A stretch of 64,000 bases of DNA from the NCBI GenBank assembly GCA_905116865.2, contig CAJHNH020000699.1, positions 165,509-229,508 of the forward strand. Direction: 5' to 3'. Below, piece after piece: positions 34,510 through 46,480 of this stretch. The notes beneath the pieces were generated by a model. The model was given only the letters and a program-made list of their open reading frames with translations. It did no database searches and was not told the DNA's origin. Numbering within the stretch: position 1 is the first letter of the stretch; the number at the start of each line of letters is the position of its first letter. The position numbers and the translations under genes were made by a program. The DNA is from Candidula unifasciata (taxonomy: Eukaryota; Mollusca; Gastropoda; Stylommatophora; Geomitridae).

Positions 34510-34790
34510 TAGCGGCGTCCGTGGCTTAGGCGTTGGAGTCCGATTCGTAATTCCAACGTACCGCGATCGAAACCCACTGCTGCCTGCGTGGATTTTTATT
34601 ATGGTATGGGGCGTCACAGGTCGACCCATTCTAAAATGGGTACCAGGATGGCTGTCCTGGGAAAGTAAAGACAACCGGCGTAATGCTGACTCACCCAGTG
34701 CTGATTGGTATGTAAAACTATGGGACTCTCTTCCCATATGCCTGATGCGCATAAGGCATGAAAAGGAATCTTTACTTTTTTTACTTTCAC
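34510..34790 (+). mobile_element. SINE, family B variant with A-like head
   Basis: Head GTCCGTGGCTTAGGCGTTGG, box B GATCGAAACCC, body CAGGTCGACCCATTC, GGGTACCAGGATGGC and CATGAAAAGGAATCTTTAC. Sister of 9935-10200. It combines a family A-like head with a family B body, so it may be a chimera. Confidence 0.8.
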
Positions 34791-34852
34791 AGTAACAATT
34801 CACTTAATGTATACATATATTTGTTCTCACTTTTCTAAACCTCTATGTTGTC

Positions 34853-35080
34853 AGCGTTTGTGGCTTAGGTGTTGCGAACGTGCTTCGTAATGCCGGAGTG
34901 CTGTGTTCGATCGCTGCTGCGGGCCTTGCGTCTTGCATTGGTTTCGAAGGTGGTATCGAGAAGCCGACCGTCCAGAAGGAATGGCAAACTACTGGACGTA
35001 AACTTGCCTAGAAAAACCACAACAGTCAAGAAATAATGGGGTTGGTTCTGCACCGCCATGTAAAGGATACACAACTAACT
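34853..35080 (+). mobile_element. SINE family A copy
   Basis: TTTGTGGCTTAGGTGTTGCG, GTGTTCGATCGCTG, ATTGGTTTCGAAGGTGGTAT and GTAAAGGATACACAACTAAC. Full length. Confidence 0.85.
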
Positions 35081-35194
35081 TGTAAACCTCTATGTTACCT
35101 CTTTTACTGACCTTTACCCCTCTCCTTCGCAGCTAATGAACCATAGGGCCGCAGCCGACCTTTCCCAATTTGTCCTATTCTTAGTTATCGCGTT

Positions 35195-35410
35195 GAAGCC
35201 ACCGTAGTGTAGCGGCAAGACTCTCGCCGGCTGATCTGAAGGTCTTGGGTTCAAATCCAAATGGAGGCGGATAGTAATCTTCTAAGACCTTGGCTTCCAA
35301 GTCGACACAGCCATTAATGGGTACCATAAACGCTATGAGAAGCAAAGACGACCGGCGGGTTTTTTATCACAACACCCATCCGAGTACCGACAGGCCTATA
35401 AAATATAGGT
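35195..35410 (+). mobile_element. SINE family B copy with head
   Basis: CACCGTAGTGTAGCGGCAAG head, GGGTTCAAATCCAAATGG box B, then AAGTCGACACAGCCATTAAT and GGCCTATAAAATATAGGTG. Confidence 0.82.
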
Positions 35411-35429
35411 GTCGCACTTACGACCAATA

Positions 35430-35680
35430 GGAGCCGCTCAGACGCTCGCCTACGGATCGGAAGGTCGTGGGTTCAAGTCCTTGCGCCGCCGACCATTTTT
35501 TTCCTCAAAAATAACATGGGCTAGCTTGAATGGGTAATAGATAGTGTCCTGGCAGGTAAAGGCGGCTGGCGTGATGCTAGCCACAAGACTCACAAAGTGA
35601 AGATTGGTCAGAAAATATAGTATAGCCCTATATGCCCAATACGCACGAGGGCGTAGAAAACGGTTTTTTACTTTACTTAT
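35430..35680 (+). mobile_element. SINE family B copy with partial head
   Basis: GCTCAGACGCTCGCCTACGG and GGGTTCAAGTCCTTGC head, then the body to GCACGAGGGCGTAGAAAACG and CTTTACTTTACTTATG. The tail runs directly into a tandem array. Confidence 0.8.
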
Positions 35681-35684
35681 GCCC

Positions 35685-35935
35685 AGAAATGCGCCTGAAG
35701 TCACAGTAAATGCTCATTAACTTTACCTTACTTGCAGCCAGTAATGAGTCTGAAGTCGTGATAACGGTTCCTTTAGTTGACTTTACTTACGTCCAGAAAT
35801 GCATCGGTGGTCGTGGTAAGGGTTCCTTTAGTTTACTTTATTTACGTCCAGAAATGCATCGGTAGTCGTGATAAAGGTTACTTTACTTACGGCTAGTAAT
35901 GCGCCTGAATGTGTAGAAAAACTCCTTTCCTTTTG
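35685..35935. repeat. Tandem array grown from a SINE tail, about 55-bp unit
   Basis: About four copies of a unit containing TTACGTCCAGAAATGCATCG and GTCGTGGTAAGGGTTCCTTT. Two copies are exactly 55 bp apart (GTCCAGAAATG at 35791 and 35846). The unit is built from the family B 3' end (CCTGAAGGCGTG and TCCTTTACTTTACTT). Confidence 0.85.
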
Positions 35936-37634
35936 TTATCGCATACGTTTCTCACCTTATTTTCTCCATATCGGTTTCCCATTATTCTCTGTTCTCAACA
36001 CAAGAGAAAGGCGATCGGGATTCCTTCCGATTTTCTTCTCACCTCTTGATTACTCTTTTAGGCGAATAACCATCTTAGCTGGCTGGTTCGTAATTATTGT
36101 TTTTTCACTGGATTCGCTAACTCTTGCTTGGATTTTTATGGCTACAGTGTGCGTCTAAACCAGATCGTAAAGTTAAACATCTACGTTAAATTGTAACATG
36201 ATCAGTGTAATGTTGGTATTTTCCCGCAGGGATTTACTAATCGACGATACAGGGGTAAACATAAGAGACAAATACATGAGAATGTGAATTCTCGTAGAAA
36301 CACGAGATATACGAACAGTGCTCAAGCCAACACGTGAAACGCAGAACGAGAGTTAAAAGATTACACCAAGGTCTAATCAGTTAGTATGTGTTTGGCAGCT
36401 AGCGTGAAAGATCTTTTCTGATAGAAGGGTGAATGTAACTGTGTAACTGAAGACGTGAAGGAGATTCTATTCCATGAGAGGACAGACAGATGATAACCTG
36501 ACGACAGCCTAAACAGAAGCGGTAGCCGACGACATCAAACTGACCAAGGAGTCTAACAGCGATGATCGGAGCTGCTGTATTAAACGTTGTGTGTAATGAA
36601 CAGGACTGAAAGGTCAAGAGCTTGGGTGGTAGTTGACTTCGATTCTGTACTTGATAAATGCCATAATTTCTTGTTGGACCGTGCTAGCCAGTAGTAGACA
36701 GTGATTGAACCAGAATACCTTTAAAAGTTAAATGAACGATATAAACAGATATCTTGTCTACTCGTTACCATCTGTGTGCATGTAAAATATCATCCATGTC
36801 ATAGAAATTAAAAAAACCTACCAACCATCTAGCACACCGAGCAGACAATAATCTCCCAAACAGTTTATATATAGTGATTTCAATGCAACAATGAACACGT
36901 TTTATTCTAAATATAACTCAAAACACTTACATAAATCGTATTGTAAATTAGTTTTACAATTACTTTAATTCGTGTTTTGAGTTATAATTAAAATAAAACT
37001 TGTTTAGTGTTGCACTGAAGTTACTATAAACTGTTGGTGTTACAATTTAACCGCGATGTCCCGTTCTTAGCTTTCTTGAAATTCTTAGCAACATTGTTCA
37101 GTGTCGACTTTTTTATTAAACTATCTGATGTTAACATGGATCTGTCAAACGATGATTTCATACCATCATACTGGAATCTTCATGAAACCAATGATTCTAA
37201 AAAAACTCCGGTGGACACTCTGTGTCAGTCGTTCTTGTTCACATTGTTCACGGAGACGTAGTTGTAGAGAACCACAAGTAGGAACAAAGTCATACCCAGA
37301 CCATTGGAAGAAACAAAAAATCGCCAGCTGCACATCCGAGTGCGTTGTAGTAAAATGTGGAACTTCAGACACAATCGACGAAACAATGTGGACATGGTTC
37401 TTGATAGGTTCTTAAAAAGAAATTTGGCGCTCAATAAATTTTTAATCGTCCTGCTGATGATTTTTGGCTCTTTCGACAAATGAGTTTGTCGGCCACAGGG
37501 CTAGGAGGTGGCAAGAGCCTAGGGTGAACTAAGAGGTAATCAATTCACATACGGCAGCGATGGGGACAAGGATGAAGTAGAGGACGAGAATATATAATTT
37601 TCTTTAACTATCCCGAGCCAAGACAATTAGATCT

Positions 37635-37636
<2 letters not shown>
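35936..37636. other. Spacer with no recognised feature
   Basis: Several frames of 60-104 codons exist on both strands between 35868 and 37479, but they overlap each other and show no domain. The sequence looks unique rather than repeated within this window, so it is one of the more plausible places for an undetected exon. Confidence 0.4.
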
Positions 37637-37727
<91 letters not shown>

Positions 37728-37768
37728 ATGTCTGTCTGTATGTCTGTCTGTCTGTATGTATGTATGTA

Positions 37769-37799
<31 letters not shown>

Positions 37800-37806
37800 G
37801 TGTATG
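37637..37806. repeat. (CTGT)n microsatellite
   Basis: About 170 bp, with CTGTATGT variants at its downstream end. The same motif as the array at 11402-11897. Confidence 0.97.
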
Positions 37807-38061
37807 TATTTATGTATGTTTCTCAGTAATGTTCCATTTAGGGTTTCTTTTTGTCGTCCTCGCTTCCTCGGTCCCTATATTTCCTATTTCAGTGCCTGTT
37901 TAGTGATTCTCTGCTGGCTTCTTCTAAGGATGTGTCCAATGTCGTGCCATCTTTTCTGTCTTATAACTGTTTATTCAATTATTTGCCCACACATTTCTGT
38001 TATTTCTTCCCTCCTTCGGAATTCATCACATTTTGTTTTAATGATAGACACCCGTCACGCG

Positions 38062-38062
38062 C

Positions 38063-38096
<34 letters not shown>
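38062..38096. repeat. (GT)n microsatellite
   Basis: About 16 GT units after a short CGCGCG stretch. Confidence 0.93.
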
Positions 38097-38308
38097 ATAA
38101 ATATATATTGATGTATTGTAAATGTCGCTTCCATCGACGATGAATTGACTGTATTTCTAGTGTCGTAGTGTTTGTACTAGCCTTTCAGACAGCATCATTT
38201 CAACAGACATTTTGTGGTACGCATGTAGTACACGCAGGTTTTCCCGTGGACGCTGGTGAGTACCTGCACGTTTTTGTGTGTGTAGAAAACACACATATAC
38301 ACACACCC

Positions 38309-38316
<8 letters not shown>

Positions 38317-38366
<50 letters not shown>

Positions 38367-38411
38367 TCACACACACATACACACACAAACACCCCCGTCC
38401 CCCCCCCCCCT
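38317..38411. repeat. (CT)n, (CA)n and poly-C compound tract
   Basis: About 50 bp of CT, then CA-rich sequence and a run of about 12 cytosines. Confidence 0.93.
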
Positions 38412-38999
38412 CTCGCTCTAACACTCGTTTATAAAAAATGTCATATTTCGAAATCCCTGAAATTAGACACTAAGGTCTTTGAACTTAAATGTTGCGGAAA
38501 TATTCCCAGGACATCATGGATCAACAACATAAAAAATACAGGTATTCTACATCTGAGCCTCAAAGAAATCTGGCTCATAAAATGGATTATGAAATACTTA
38601 ATTCATGTCAAATGTCATCATGATTTAGAAAGACTGATAATGCAGGTCGTTGGTTTTGAAAGAAAGACAGGAGTTGAGAAGTGTGGAAGATGGACACAAA
38701 GTATTGAAGAAACTGTGTATAAGATCATTCATGAAAAACAAATAACGAACGAACTACGTTTATTCTTAGTGGGTTAGGAAAGAAAGAACGAATCAAAAGT
38801 TTAGGTAATCGGATAAACTCCCTTCCAACTTCACATCAAACGGGTCACCCCATGGTTGCTCCGTTCGTGTGCCAACGAAAACCACACTGCCCATCACTGT
38901 CCCTTGTCTTGTGGGGGAAGTAACACACAGACTGCAGTCTGAGCAAAACCAATAGCATACAAACGTATTAAATGCACAAGGCGACCGTCTGAAGGGCTA
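38412..38999. other. Unrecognised region with a lysine-rich frame
   Basis: A 62-codon frame at 38589-38777 opens with an alternative codon, not a good ATG, and is followed in another frame by RINSLPTSHQTGHPMVAPFV (about 38810-38870). This may be part of a decayed element. Not assigned. Confidence 0.25.
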
Positions 39000-39360
39000 G
39001 GACAATCACTCCGACGTGAGAAATTAGTTCATTGTCGATGGAAGCAGCATTTACAACATATCAATAGTTGCACACGAATTAATCGCATAAGGTACCATCA
39101 GTTTTCTGGTAATTAGCCATGTGCCGTGTTCTGAATCTACAGTTCAAAACACAAAAGCACGCTGGGCACAGTCGAAAAGCTTTGCAAATGAAATCCACGG
39201 CTCACAGTGTCGCGTCATGCACTCAACCCAGTAGCTAGGCCACGGAACTTGTTTCAGTCTACATATGTAGGTAAGTGCAACGATTAACTATTGTCAGAAG
39301 CAAAAACTTGCTAGGACTTAAAACTGTGAACCTGCATATCAGCTACATTGACTAGACAAA
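39000..39360 (+). repeat. Unclassified interspersed repeat family I
   Basis: Diverged similarity with 63000-63275 in the same orientation. Shared pieces include CTGGGCACAGTCGAAAAGC versus CTGGGCCCAGTCGAACAGC, and CAGTGTCGCGTCATGCACTC versus CAGTGTCGCACCATTCACTC. No coding sense. Confidence 0.6.
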
Positions 39361-39569
39361 AGAACAAAAGACCGAACCAACTTTTTTTTTAAACTCATGG
39401 CTAGCCCACAGAGCGATAGAAATATTGTACTACTCCCACTAAGGAGGAGGAAGGGGAGGGTGGAAGAGAGAGAAAGAATTCAGCTTCCTCCACCCCTCCC
39501 CCCCTCCCCCACCGCCAAAATCACAGCGATATTCCTCATCCACTCAGCACATTAAAAAAAAAAGCAAAG

Positions 39570-39755
39570 AACCCTTTTCCACGCCTTTAGGCGTATAGGA
39601 CAGATAGGGCATATAGGGCTAGACCTATATTTGTATAGACCAATCGGCACAAGATGGGTGATGTGGTCAGCATCACACCGGCCGCCTTTACTTCCCGGAA
39701 CTGCATCCGGTACCCACTCCAGACTGGGTCGACCTGGGAGCCAAGGTCACACTCA
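39570..39755 (-). mobile_element. SINE family B, inverted, head missing
   Basis: In reverse complement GGTCGACCCAGTCTGGAGTG, GTGTGATGCTGACC, GGTCTAGCCCTATATGCCC and GGCGTGGAAAAGGGTTC. 5'-truncated. Confidence 0.82.
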
Positions 39756-40167
39756 CTATAAGTTATACAAATATATTTCCACAAACAATTCTGTACAGTA
39801 GTTTACCATCTAAACACAACAAATTTCGATAGCGAGAGCAAGCTTCATCGTGATGTAATAATTCTTTCAAGTTTTCTGTGGCAGTTTGAAAGTAATGATA
39901 ATTAATATGGAAAGGAAACCAGCGGAAACCATTATTCCGCGTGACAAAGCTGTTTTCATCACTGAAAGTCCCTGAGATTCAACCAGAAAATCTGTCTTCG
40001 CAAAGTACTTTGTTTTATCCTGTCTGCAGAGCTTTAACAATATCCGTTTCCACAGTTATTTCTTTAACTTGCATTATTTATTCAGTTTTTGTATTTATTA
40101 TTTTGGTTTGAAAGAGATAAGATGATTGCATTATTGCGACTTGGTTGTTGGCAAAATATTATTGTCA

Positions 40168-40169
<2 letters not shown>

Positions 40170-40208
<39 letters not shown>
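40170..40208. repeat. (CA)n microsatellite
   Basis: About 19 CA units with one interruption. Confidence 0.96.
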
Positions 40209-40209
<1 letters not shown>

Positions 40210-40385
40210 AACACACAGAAAGAAAATGTGTGTGTATATATATAATCCTGCTGTGCCTTTATGTGCCGCATAGAGCTTGCTATCTATTCTCTCTTTCTTC
40301 TTTATAGTGTGCTGGAACTACCGCAAAATCTTCTTTTTTCTCATTCGGGCGTGGGACCGGCAATGGCGTACACACACTCACCAAC

Positions 40386-40386
<1 letters not shown>

Positions 40387-40466
<80 letters not shown>

Positions 40467-40502
40467 GATAGAGATAGATAGAGAGAGGGAGAGAGGTAGA
40501 GA

Positions 40503-40580
<78 letters not shown>
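40387..40580. repeat. (TA)n, (CA)n, GATA and (GA)n compound microsatellite
   Basis: About 64 bp of TA, 16 bp of CA, a GATAGA-rich stretch and about 65 bp of GA, in that order. Confidence 0.97.
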
Positions 40581-40583
<3 letters not shown>

Positions 40584-40849
40584 CAGGTATTAAAAATAAA
40601 GTTAAATGAACAAAAAGTGATTCAAGTAGTTGTTGGCACAGGCTCATTTTCAAGACCTATACATTTTAATGTCCCCAACTCCTTCCATAAATCATACTAG
40701 GAGAATTTCGGTACAGTGCACGAAGACGGAGGAACTGGCGATGATTTAAATCCACTTATACCAGAATAACACCAGCTATAAATATACTCCTTTGGGCAAC
40801 GGTTTTATATTTGAAGTTTTAAACAACGGATCAACACGGGTGTACCCTA

Positions 40850-41110
40850 TAAGTGCTCCGTTCTTCTTCTTACTCAAGTTTGAGTTCGAAGAAGCTCAGC
40901 ACAGTGCACAGGCTCTGTAGCACCGGCGAGGATCCTGAAATACTTTGGGTAGATTTTTAACTCCAAATTTTTCCCGGGCAGCGCCGTTAGACTACTCTTT
41001 TCGATCTCCAACTGCTAAGGGATTAGTTTACGTGCGCAACAATGCACACAGGGGGGTCCGATCTCCCTACCCAGAGACCAAACACGAAAGGGATTCTGTT
41101 TCACCTTAAT
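40850..41110 (-). mobile_element. SINE family D, inverted
   Basis: Carries TAGCACCGGCGAGGATCCTG, CTTTGGGTAGATTTTTAACT and GGGATTAGTTTACGTGCGCA, the reverse complement of the body at 59375-59760. The head end is truncated. Confidence 0.82.
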
Positions 41111-41689
41111 CAGTATTTGTACCAGTATTTCAAGAGTGTAGCCTCTTTACGGACGGATAGACGTCTAAAAATCAGGCTGCGGTGTACCATCTTGGTTTCT
41201 TTCTGTCTTAATCTGTAAACCCATTCCTGATGCCTTGCAGAATAGGTTAGATTAAACGGTAAGATAGAATTATCAGTGTGGAGTTTAGAGACAGAACTGA
41301 GCAAGTTTATATACTCATTCAATAAAAAGATAAATAGATGTGAACGTGCAGAATTTAAACAATAGCGTCCCAAACTATTTTGGAATCAACACACCTTTTT
41401 CAGTACGAAACAAATCGCTCAGCGCCCCTCCCCTTGGAAATATCACCACCAACTGCCGTGCTGGTGTAGATAGGCGGTCATAATTCGTCATCCAACACGA
41501 TCAGCAGAATTACGGATTAAGTCAGTGTTCTTGTCCCATCCCACATATGTCGCCGAGTCATTAGGGTATTAGTAAGTGTGCCCCCCCCCCCCTTCCCCGT
41601 CGCCCACCCTCTTTTCATCAATCTTGCAAATTATGTCTTCGACGGAAGCTCCCAATTAGTCGAATCTTTTGCTTTTGGTTAGGCAGTGG

Positions 41690-41790
41690 GTCTATTCTTT
41701 TTTTCCCCATATAATAGAGCCCCGGAACCCACACGGGGAAGGATTGTGTAGATACTATTGTTTGTGGAGTAATAGGGCGACCATAATATC
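41690..41790 (-). mobile_element. Interspersed repeat family C, start region
   Basis: Reverse complement of the family C start: GAGCCCCGGAACCCACACGG together with GGCAGTGGGTCTATTCTTTT. Only about the first 100 bp. Confidence 0.7.
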
Positions 41791-41793
41791 TTG

Positions 41794-41876
41794 AGCTCAA
41801 AACGGGACATTCCTTTAATATTTAAAGCTCAAAACGGGACATTCCTTTAATATTTAAAGCTCAAAACGGGACATCC
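41794..41876. repeat. 32-bp tandem repeat, three copies
   Basis: AGCTCAAAACGGGACAT starts at 41794, 41826 and 41858, an exact 32-bp period. The three copies are practically identical, so the array is recent. Confidence 0.95.
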
Positions 41877-41939
41877 GTAGCAAGTCAATTTAACTCCACA
41901 CACCCCTCCCAACCACCCTAACCCACACAATTATACTAA

Positions 41940-42530
41940 AATTCATTACTGTGTTATTGTTGTTGTTACAAGCATCCAAAGCAAGAAAATGTGATAATGA
42001 TATAATTACAAGTTATGTTATAGTCTCTGCTGCCTTCCGCTGGCTTGAGAACCAGCTGTACAAACATGCTGTGATTGTGACTGACTCACAGAGCAGGCTG
42101 AGAAAGTTGAAGACAGGCATGCTTCGTGCAGAGTGGCAAGCATCACTTCAGAGGTCCCGGGTAGTTAGCATCTCTTGGATATTTTCTTGAAGCATGCCGG
42201 TGTGTTGGGTAATGAGCATGTAGATAAACTGACTGGCTCTGCACCACGTGGTGGTGACCTGATGAAGGCAAGCTAGATATTGTAAGGGTCTTTTGGAAAC
42301 GAGTGAACAGTGCTGAGGAGCAGATAGATTATTGTGGTCTGAGGAGAATGGCGCTGCGAGGAGTTACCAGGGGGTCTGGCCGACGCTCAGCACTCAGGGG
42401 AAGGATGAGATGGATATACAATTAGACCGTTACTGGTACCATCGGAATTGGGACTCTTCGCTTGCTGCTGAAGATGGGGACAGAGCACTTATGGGAGTGT
42501 CCCGAGTGCTGTGATGTCGATTCTTAATTC
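41940..42530 (+). pseudogene. I-like LINE RNase H and C-terminus
   Basis: The best-preserved RNase H piece of this family. The first frame reads VSAAFRWLENQLYKHAVIVT followed by DSQSRLRKLKTGMLRAEWQA, containing the second catalytic block. After frameshifts come HVDKLTGSAPRG-type sequence (about 42215-42250), LRRMALRGVTRGSGRRSALR (about 42340-42400) and the terminal LRLLLKMGTEHLWECPEC at about 42455-42510. The expected HAGVLGNE block at about 42190-42215 is split between frames. The upstream TDGS segment is absent. Dead, 5'-truncated. Confidence 0.8.
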
Positions 42531-42774
42531 AACATTCAACAATTATATTCTCGAGCTAATTCCGAATTATTGTTATTTATTAATATTATTATTATTATTT
42601 TTGTGTGTGTGGTAAAATGACGCAATTTATAAAGGTTTTATCTTTTCATAGTACAGAGTGGACGATTGGGCCACACATAAAAGTGGCTCTTTCGTGGTGA
42701 AAACAAGATGTATGGTTACCCTACAACCCACATTTAAGGCATTCAAAGATCGGATGCTCGTGTTTATTATTGCG

Positions 42775-42845
42775 CCTCAGGACATTCCCATGCATGCTCC
42801 GTTCTCATCTTCAGCAGCCAGCGCAGGGTTCCAATACTCACGTAA
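42775..42845 (-). pseudogene. LINE pol terminal motif, inverted mini-fragment
   Basis: The minus strand encodes SIGTLRWLLKMRTEHAWECP, the C-terminal end of the same LINE family as the fragment 250 bp upstream but in the opposite direction. Only about 70 bp is recognisable. Confidence 0.6.
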
Positions 42846-43778
42846 TAAAAAATCCTTGGCAGTTGCGTTAGTGTGGCAGGATGGTTAAAGCCTTTCTAAA
42901 TTCAGTTTGATTAGGGTGCAAGTGTTCAAAAAGCTGGCAAGCCAGAAGACGAGAAGTTGAAACAAAAAGGCGACACATCCTGAAAATGCTGGATTTGGCT
43001 TTCCGCAGTCTGGCCGCGCCTGTCGCCCAGGGACAGGAGCTCCCACCCAGAGGCGACTGCACGCACATAGGCATAGTAACATTGGTTTCGGGCGATCGAG
43101 CGACGATAGGCTGATTAACTTCATGGGGGTAGTATCTCTGTGGTTAAATGTAAATTACCATAATAGATAAACCTGAAATGTATCCAGTAGTTAAACAGTG
43201 TCTATCATCGCTAGGAGATATTTGATTTCAGGTCGTTGGGAACGAATTTTCACTTTTAGAAGTTAAAGTGCTAAGCACTCGGTGTATGTAGACACCATGT
43301 TAATTGCTAATGTAATGTTATATGTGAAGCGCTTAGTTGTGTTTTCAAGAAAATTAACAGATATTTAATGTGATGATTATAATTCATTTGCTTGATTGAA
43401 ATTAGGATTTGCAGTCCGTGCATGTGGTTCGTCTAGGTGTGTGTAGTCATATTTTGTTGTAGTTGTGTAATTCACATTTTCATCTCCAGGGCTATGATGA
43501 AATCTTTGTGGCCCCTGCATGGAAGAACCCTGGTCTTTTCTTTACTTTTCCTGTTTTTGCCGTTTAGTGCGAAACTACTACATTTTGTCCGAGCCATTTT
43601 CTTTTTCATCATCTACCTATTTCTTTTTTTCTTTTCCTACTTCCCGCTAGCACATTAAAAGAAGAACGGAGCACTGATGGGTTACTATCTTGAGATTTTT
43701 CTTAAATTATTTATAAAACGGGAGCCGAAATATTGAAAACACGGAACTATGCCGGTGAAAACGGAACATATGGTCACC

Positions 43779-43779
<1 letters not shown>
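42846..43779. other. Spacer with no recognised feature
   Basis: Two overlapping minus-strand frames near 42868-43124 and a hydrophobic plus frame near 43437-43658 show no domain. A short family D end piece (GAACGGAGCACTGATGGGTT) lies at about 43660. Confidence 0.4.

Positions 43780-43869
<90 letters not shown>
43780..43869. repeat. (TA)n microsatellite
   Basis: About 45 TA units, the longest TA tract here. Confidence 0.97.
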
Positions 43870-43870
<1 letters not shown>

Positions 43871-44639
43871 CTATTCAAGAAGCATATCGTAATAGAATAA
43901 TGACATTCGCTTCTTTGTGATTACTTCATCCGTGTTCACCCGTTGAAGAACTCTGGAACATTGTGGGTCTGTTATCGTTTGATGATGATAATGAACCAAT
44001 GGTTTGATTTTGTTTAAAGCACACAAGCCCATCGTGCTGGAGAGGCAGTATCGACCAACCATGATCTTAAAGAAGGCAATCTCTACAGTTGCCCGCCCGA
44101 ACACACAGATCGCCATAACCAACATGTCTTCTTCTAGTTACCAACAGGCGTGGCTGAGATCTTTCTTGAGATGATAATTGAAAATCTCAGCAGACTTCTT
44201 GACTTGAATGGAGCAATGTAGGTCATACTGGAGCCATCGAATTTAATCTCCGGGATGTTTAGAAAATGATTTTTTCCCCAAACATTATTTAGTATTCTGA
44301 CTGTCGATCTTAATCATACACAACTTATGCTCAAAGAGTTTTGAGTTGCAATGTTGGTATGCGAGATTGATAACAACAGGAAGTCAGTTAGCTTTGTGAC
44401 TAGTAATAATGTCTGCCGGTCTGATGTTTCTGTGTTCGATTCCTCATTGAAGTTAACTCTAACATGTGCCCTTATTTCGACTCGACTATCATGGGGACCA
44501 AGAAATGTTCTGGAAAGTAAAGCTGGTCAGCCATTATCTACCACTTAGTTAATATTTACTTTTTCGTGTCAACATTTCTGGCTAGCCAGTGTCTCTGCAT
44601 TCTAACACATTACAATAAACACTCGTATGCTCTCTTGTC
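43870..44639. other. Spacer with no recognised feature
   Basis: Frames of 65-84 codons on both strands without recognisable domains. Nothing else seen. Confidence 0.4.
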
Positions 44640-44960
44640 TTGTGCGACACATCTGTCAGAGATTCTTTCTTCTTCTTCGCTTGCACCGGCTGTAAACTCT
44701 GGCACAAAGTTCTGGTTGTTCGTCCAGCTTTGGACTTTAGTCTTGTTCCAGAACCTAAGTGTTGCTTGCACATCCGTTTTACAGATCTGACTTATCTGTA
44801 ACGAGACTATTGGTTTCTTGCCTTTCCGGCAGATATACTCCGACTTCGAAGAAAGCACCCAATAAGTCGACATGCTTACTGGGGAGGCAGTGGGTCTATT
44901 CTTGTTCTCCCTACAAAAGTGCCCTGGAACTCACACACGGATCAGCAATTCAAGTGGCTA
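44640..44960 (-). mobile_element. Interspersed repeat family C, full inverted copy
   Basis: Read on the minus strand: GTGTGAGTTCCAGGGCACTT, AAGAATAGACCCACTGCCTC, CATGTCGACTTATTGGGTGC, AAAACGGATGTGCAAGCAAC and GAGTTTACAGCCGG. The most complete copy of this family in the window. Confidence 0.8.
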
Positions 44961-45229
44961 GACGGAAAGAAATGTGACTTCTCTCGGAGATACTTCATTC
45001 AAGTGATTTTGTGGATTTTAATTCGTATTTGTGATATTGTATACAATGCAAACACTTGGTGTTACCAACTGGAAAGAGAAGGTCAACAAGAGATATGAAT
45101 GGAGGCGGGTGATATCTGCAGCAAAGAACCTCAATGGCTTGGAATGCTAAAAAAAGAGAAAGAATGAGAATAAGATATTTGGTATTGTAAATTCGCATAA
45201 TTTACTTCTTCTTCTTCTTTCGTTCGCCT

Positions 45230-46480
45230 GAAATAAGTTCTCTATGTCAGCAATTTTGTCTCTGGTATAAATTTCACTGTCGTTGTTAGTTCATTCAGTG
45301 GTCCACAGAGTTTACGTTCCACTGTTGTTCTTTCTGGCCAAAAGGTTTGCCTTAATGTGTCAAATTCAGTGCAGTCCTAGAGTACATGCTCTGCTGTCTG
45401 GGGGGACTTTTTCACAGGTGCACAAAGCTGATACGCCTATGTTGAATTGTGTGTTCATGTGGTTACGTAATTGGTTGTGCCCTGTTCTGTTGGCGGAGGA
45501 TAACGACTTGTTCTGATCTGTGCATAATAAAATAGTCGTCTTGTGCTAGGGCTGGTGGTTTCCTGATCGATGTAATGATACTTTTCTTTTGGTGGTATGT
45601 GACTGGTTCATTTGGCTGCACTTGTGCGCACCTTCCCCTTCCAGTTGATCAGCTTTCTCATTTCCAGGCACTCTACAATGGAACGGTATTTATTGCATTA
45701 AGGCTCATCGCTGAAGGCTGAGTTGTGTTAGCAGTGTTTGCAATTTTGGTAGTTTCCTAGACTGGAGTGCATCAAGTACGGATTGTGCATCTGTCAGCAT
45801 TATCACATACTGTGAGCCAAGATTGGTATTTAGCAGTTTCTCGGTGGCTAACTTGATAGCCTGGGTTTGTGCATAATTATCGCAGTACTTCCCGGTCGGC
45901 ATCTGGACGTATCCCTAGTACAGTCTGGGAATTCTTTGTACACTCCAGCACCACCATTTCTAGCTGTACTGTGCGGACCCATCTATAGATTTTGGACCTA
46001 TTTTCTTGTGGGTATTCTTCATCAATATAACTGAGGGTGGCCATTCTGCATTGTATACTATCATGCTCTTTCTTGTCAAATATTCCTTTCAAATTTGTCT
46101 GAATTTGTAATGTTAGTTTGCATTTTTCTCTCCATGGGGTTTGTTCTAGAATACTTTTAAGTGGACAACCAATTCCTGAAAGGTCAGTAGTTTGTCTCCA
46201 TTTTTTTTTTTTATTTTATGTATAAAGCTGCTGTTTTTAACCGTCTTAAAGCTATGTTCTAAAACATATTTTTCATGGGGTGATCTGGCATACTGAGGAA
46301 CTTTTCAGCTTGTATTTGTATAATATATTTATATTGCCTCTCTGGCGGCTACGTTTTCTTGTTGCCTGTGATAATGCAGAGGATGAATGGTTCTACTTTG
46401 CATTTGGTTTGATATCTTGTCATGATGAGTCTCGTATGGAACCTGAGCAACAATCAATAGTACTGTAAACTTGCTGGTGT
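45230..46480 (-). pseudogene. LINE pol remnant with RNase H (Jockey/CR1-type)
   Basis: On the minus strand, in order from 46480 downward: AEKFLSMPDHPMKN, a linker SGIGCPLKSILEQTPW, a conserved segment ending in ATLSYIDEEYPQENRS, and an RNase H domain with PTGKYCDNYAQTQAIKLATE and VIMLTDAQSVLDALQSRKLP. After frameshifts come a GNEKADQL-type block (about 45650) and a C-terminal part with Cys residues near 45330-45420. The GKYCDNYxAE motif and the long Jockey-style C-terminus separate it from the I-like family elsewhere in the window. Of the RNase H acidic residues, the glutamate of the usual AE is a glutamine here (AQTQ). It is non-functional. Confidence 0.75.

Noticed and set aside
37034..37479. 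Overlapping frames on both strands as a gene
   Set aside because: They overlap in several frames, open at alternative codons in part, and show no recognisable domain.
41110..41373. 87-codon minus-strand frame as a gene
   Set aside because: No domain, no supporting splice signals, and it adjoins a SINE.
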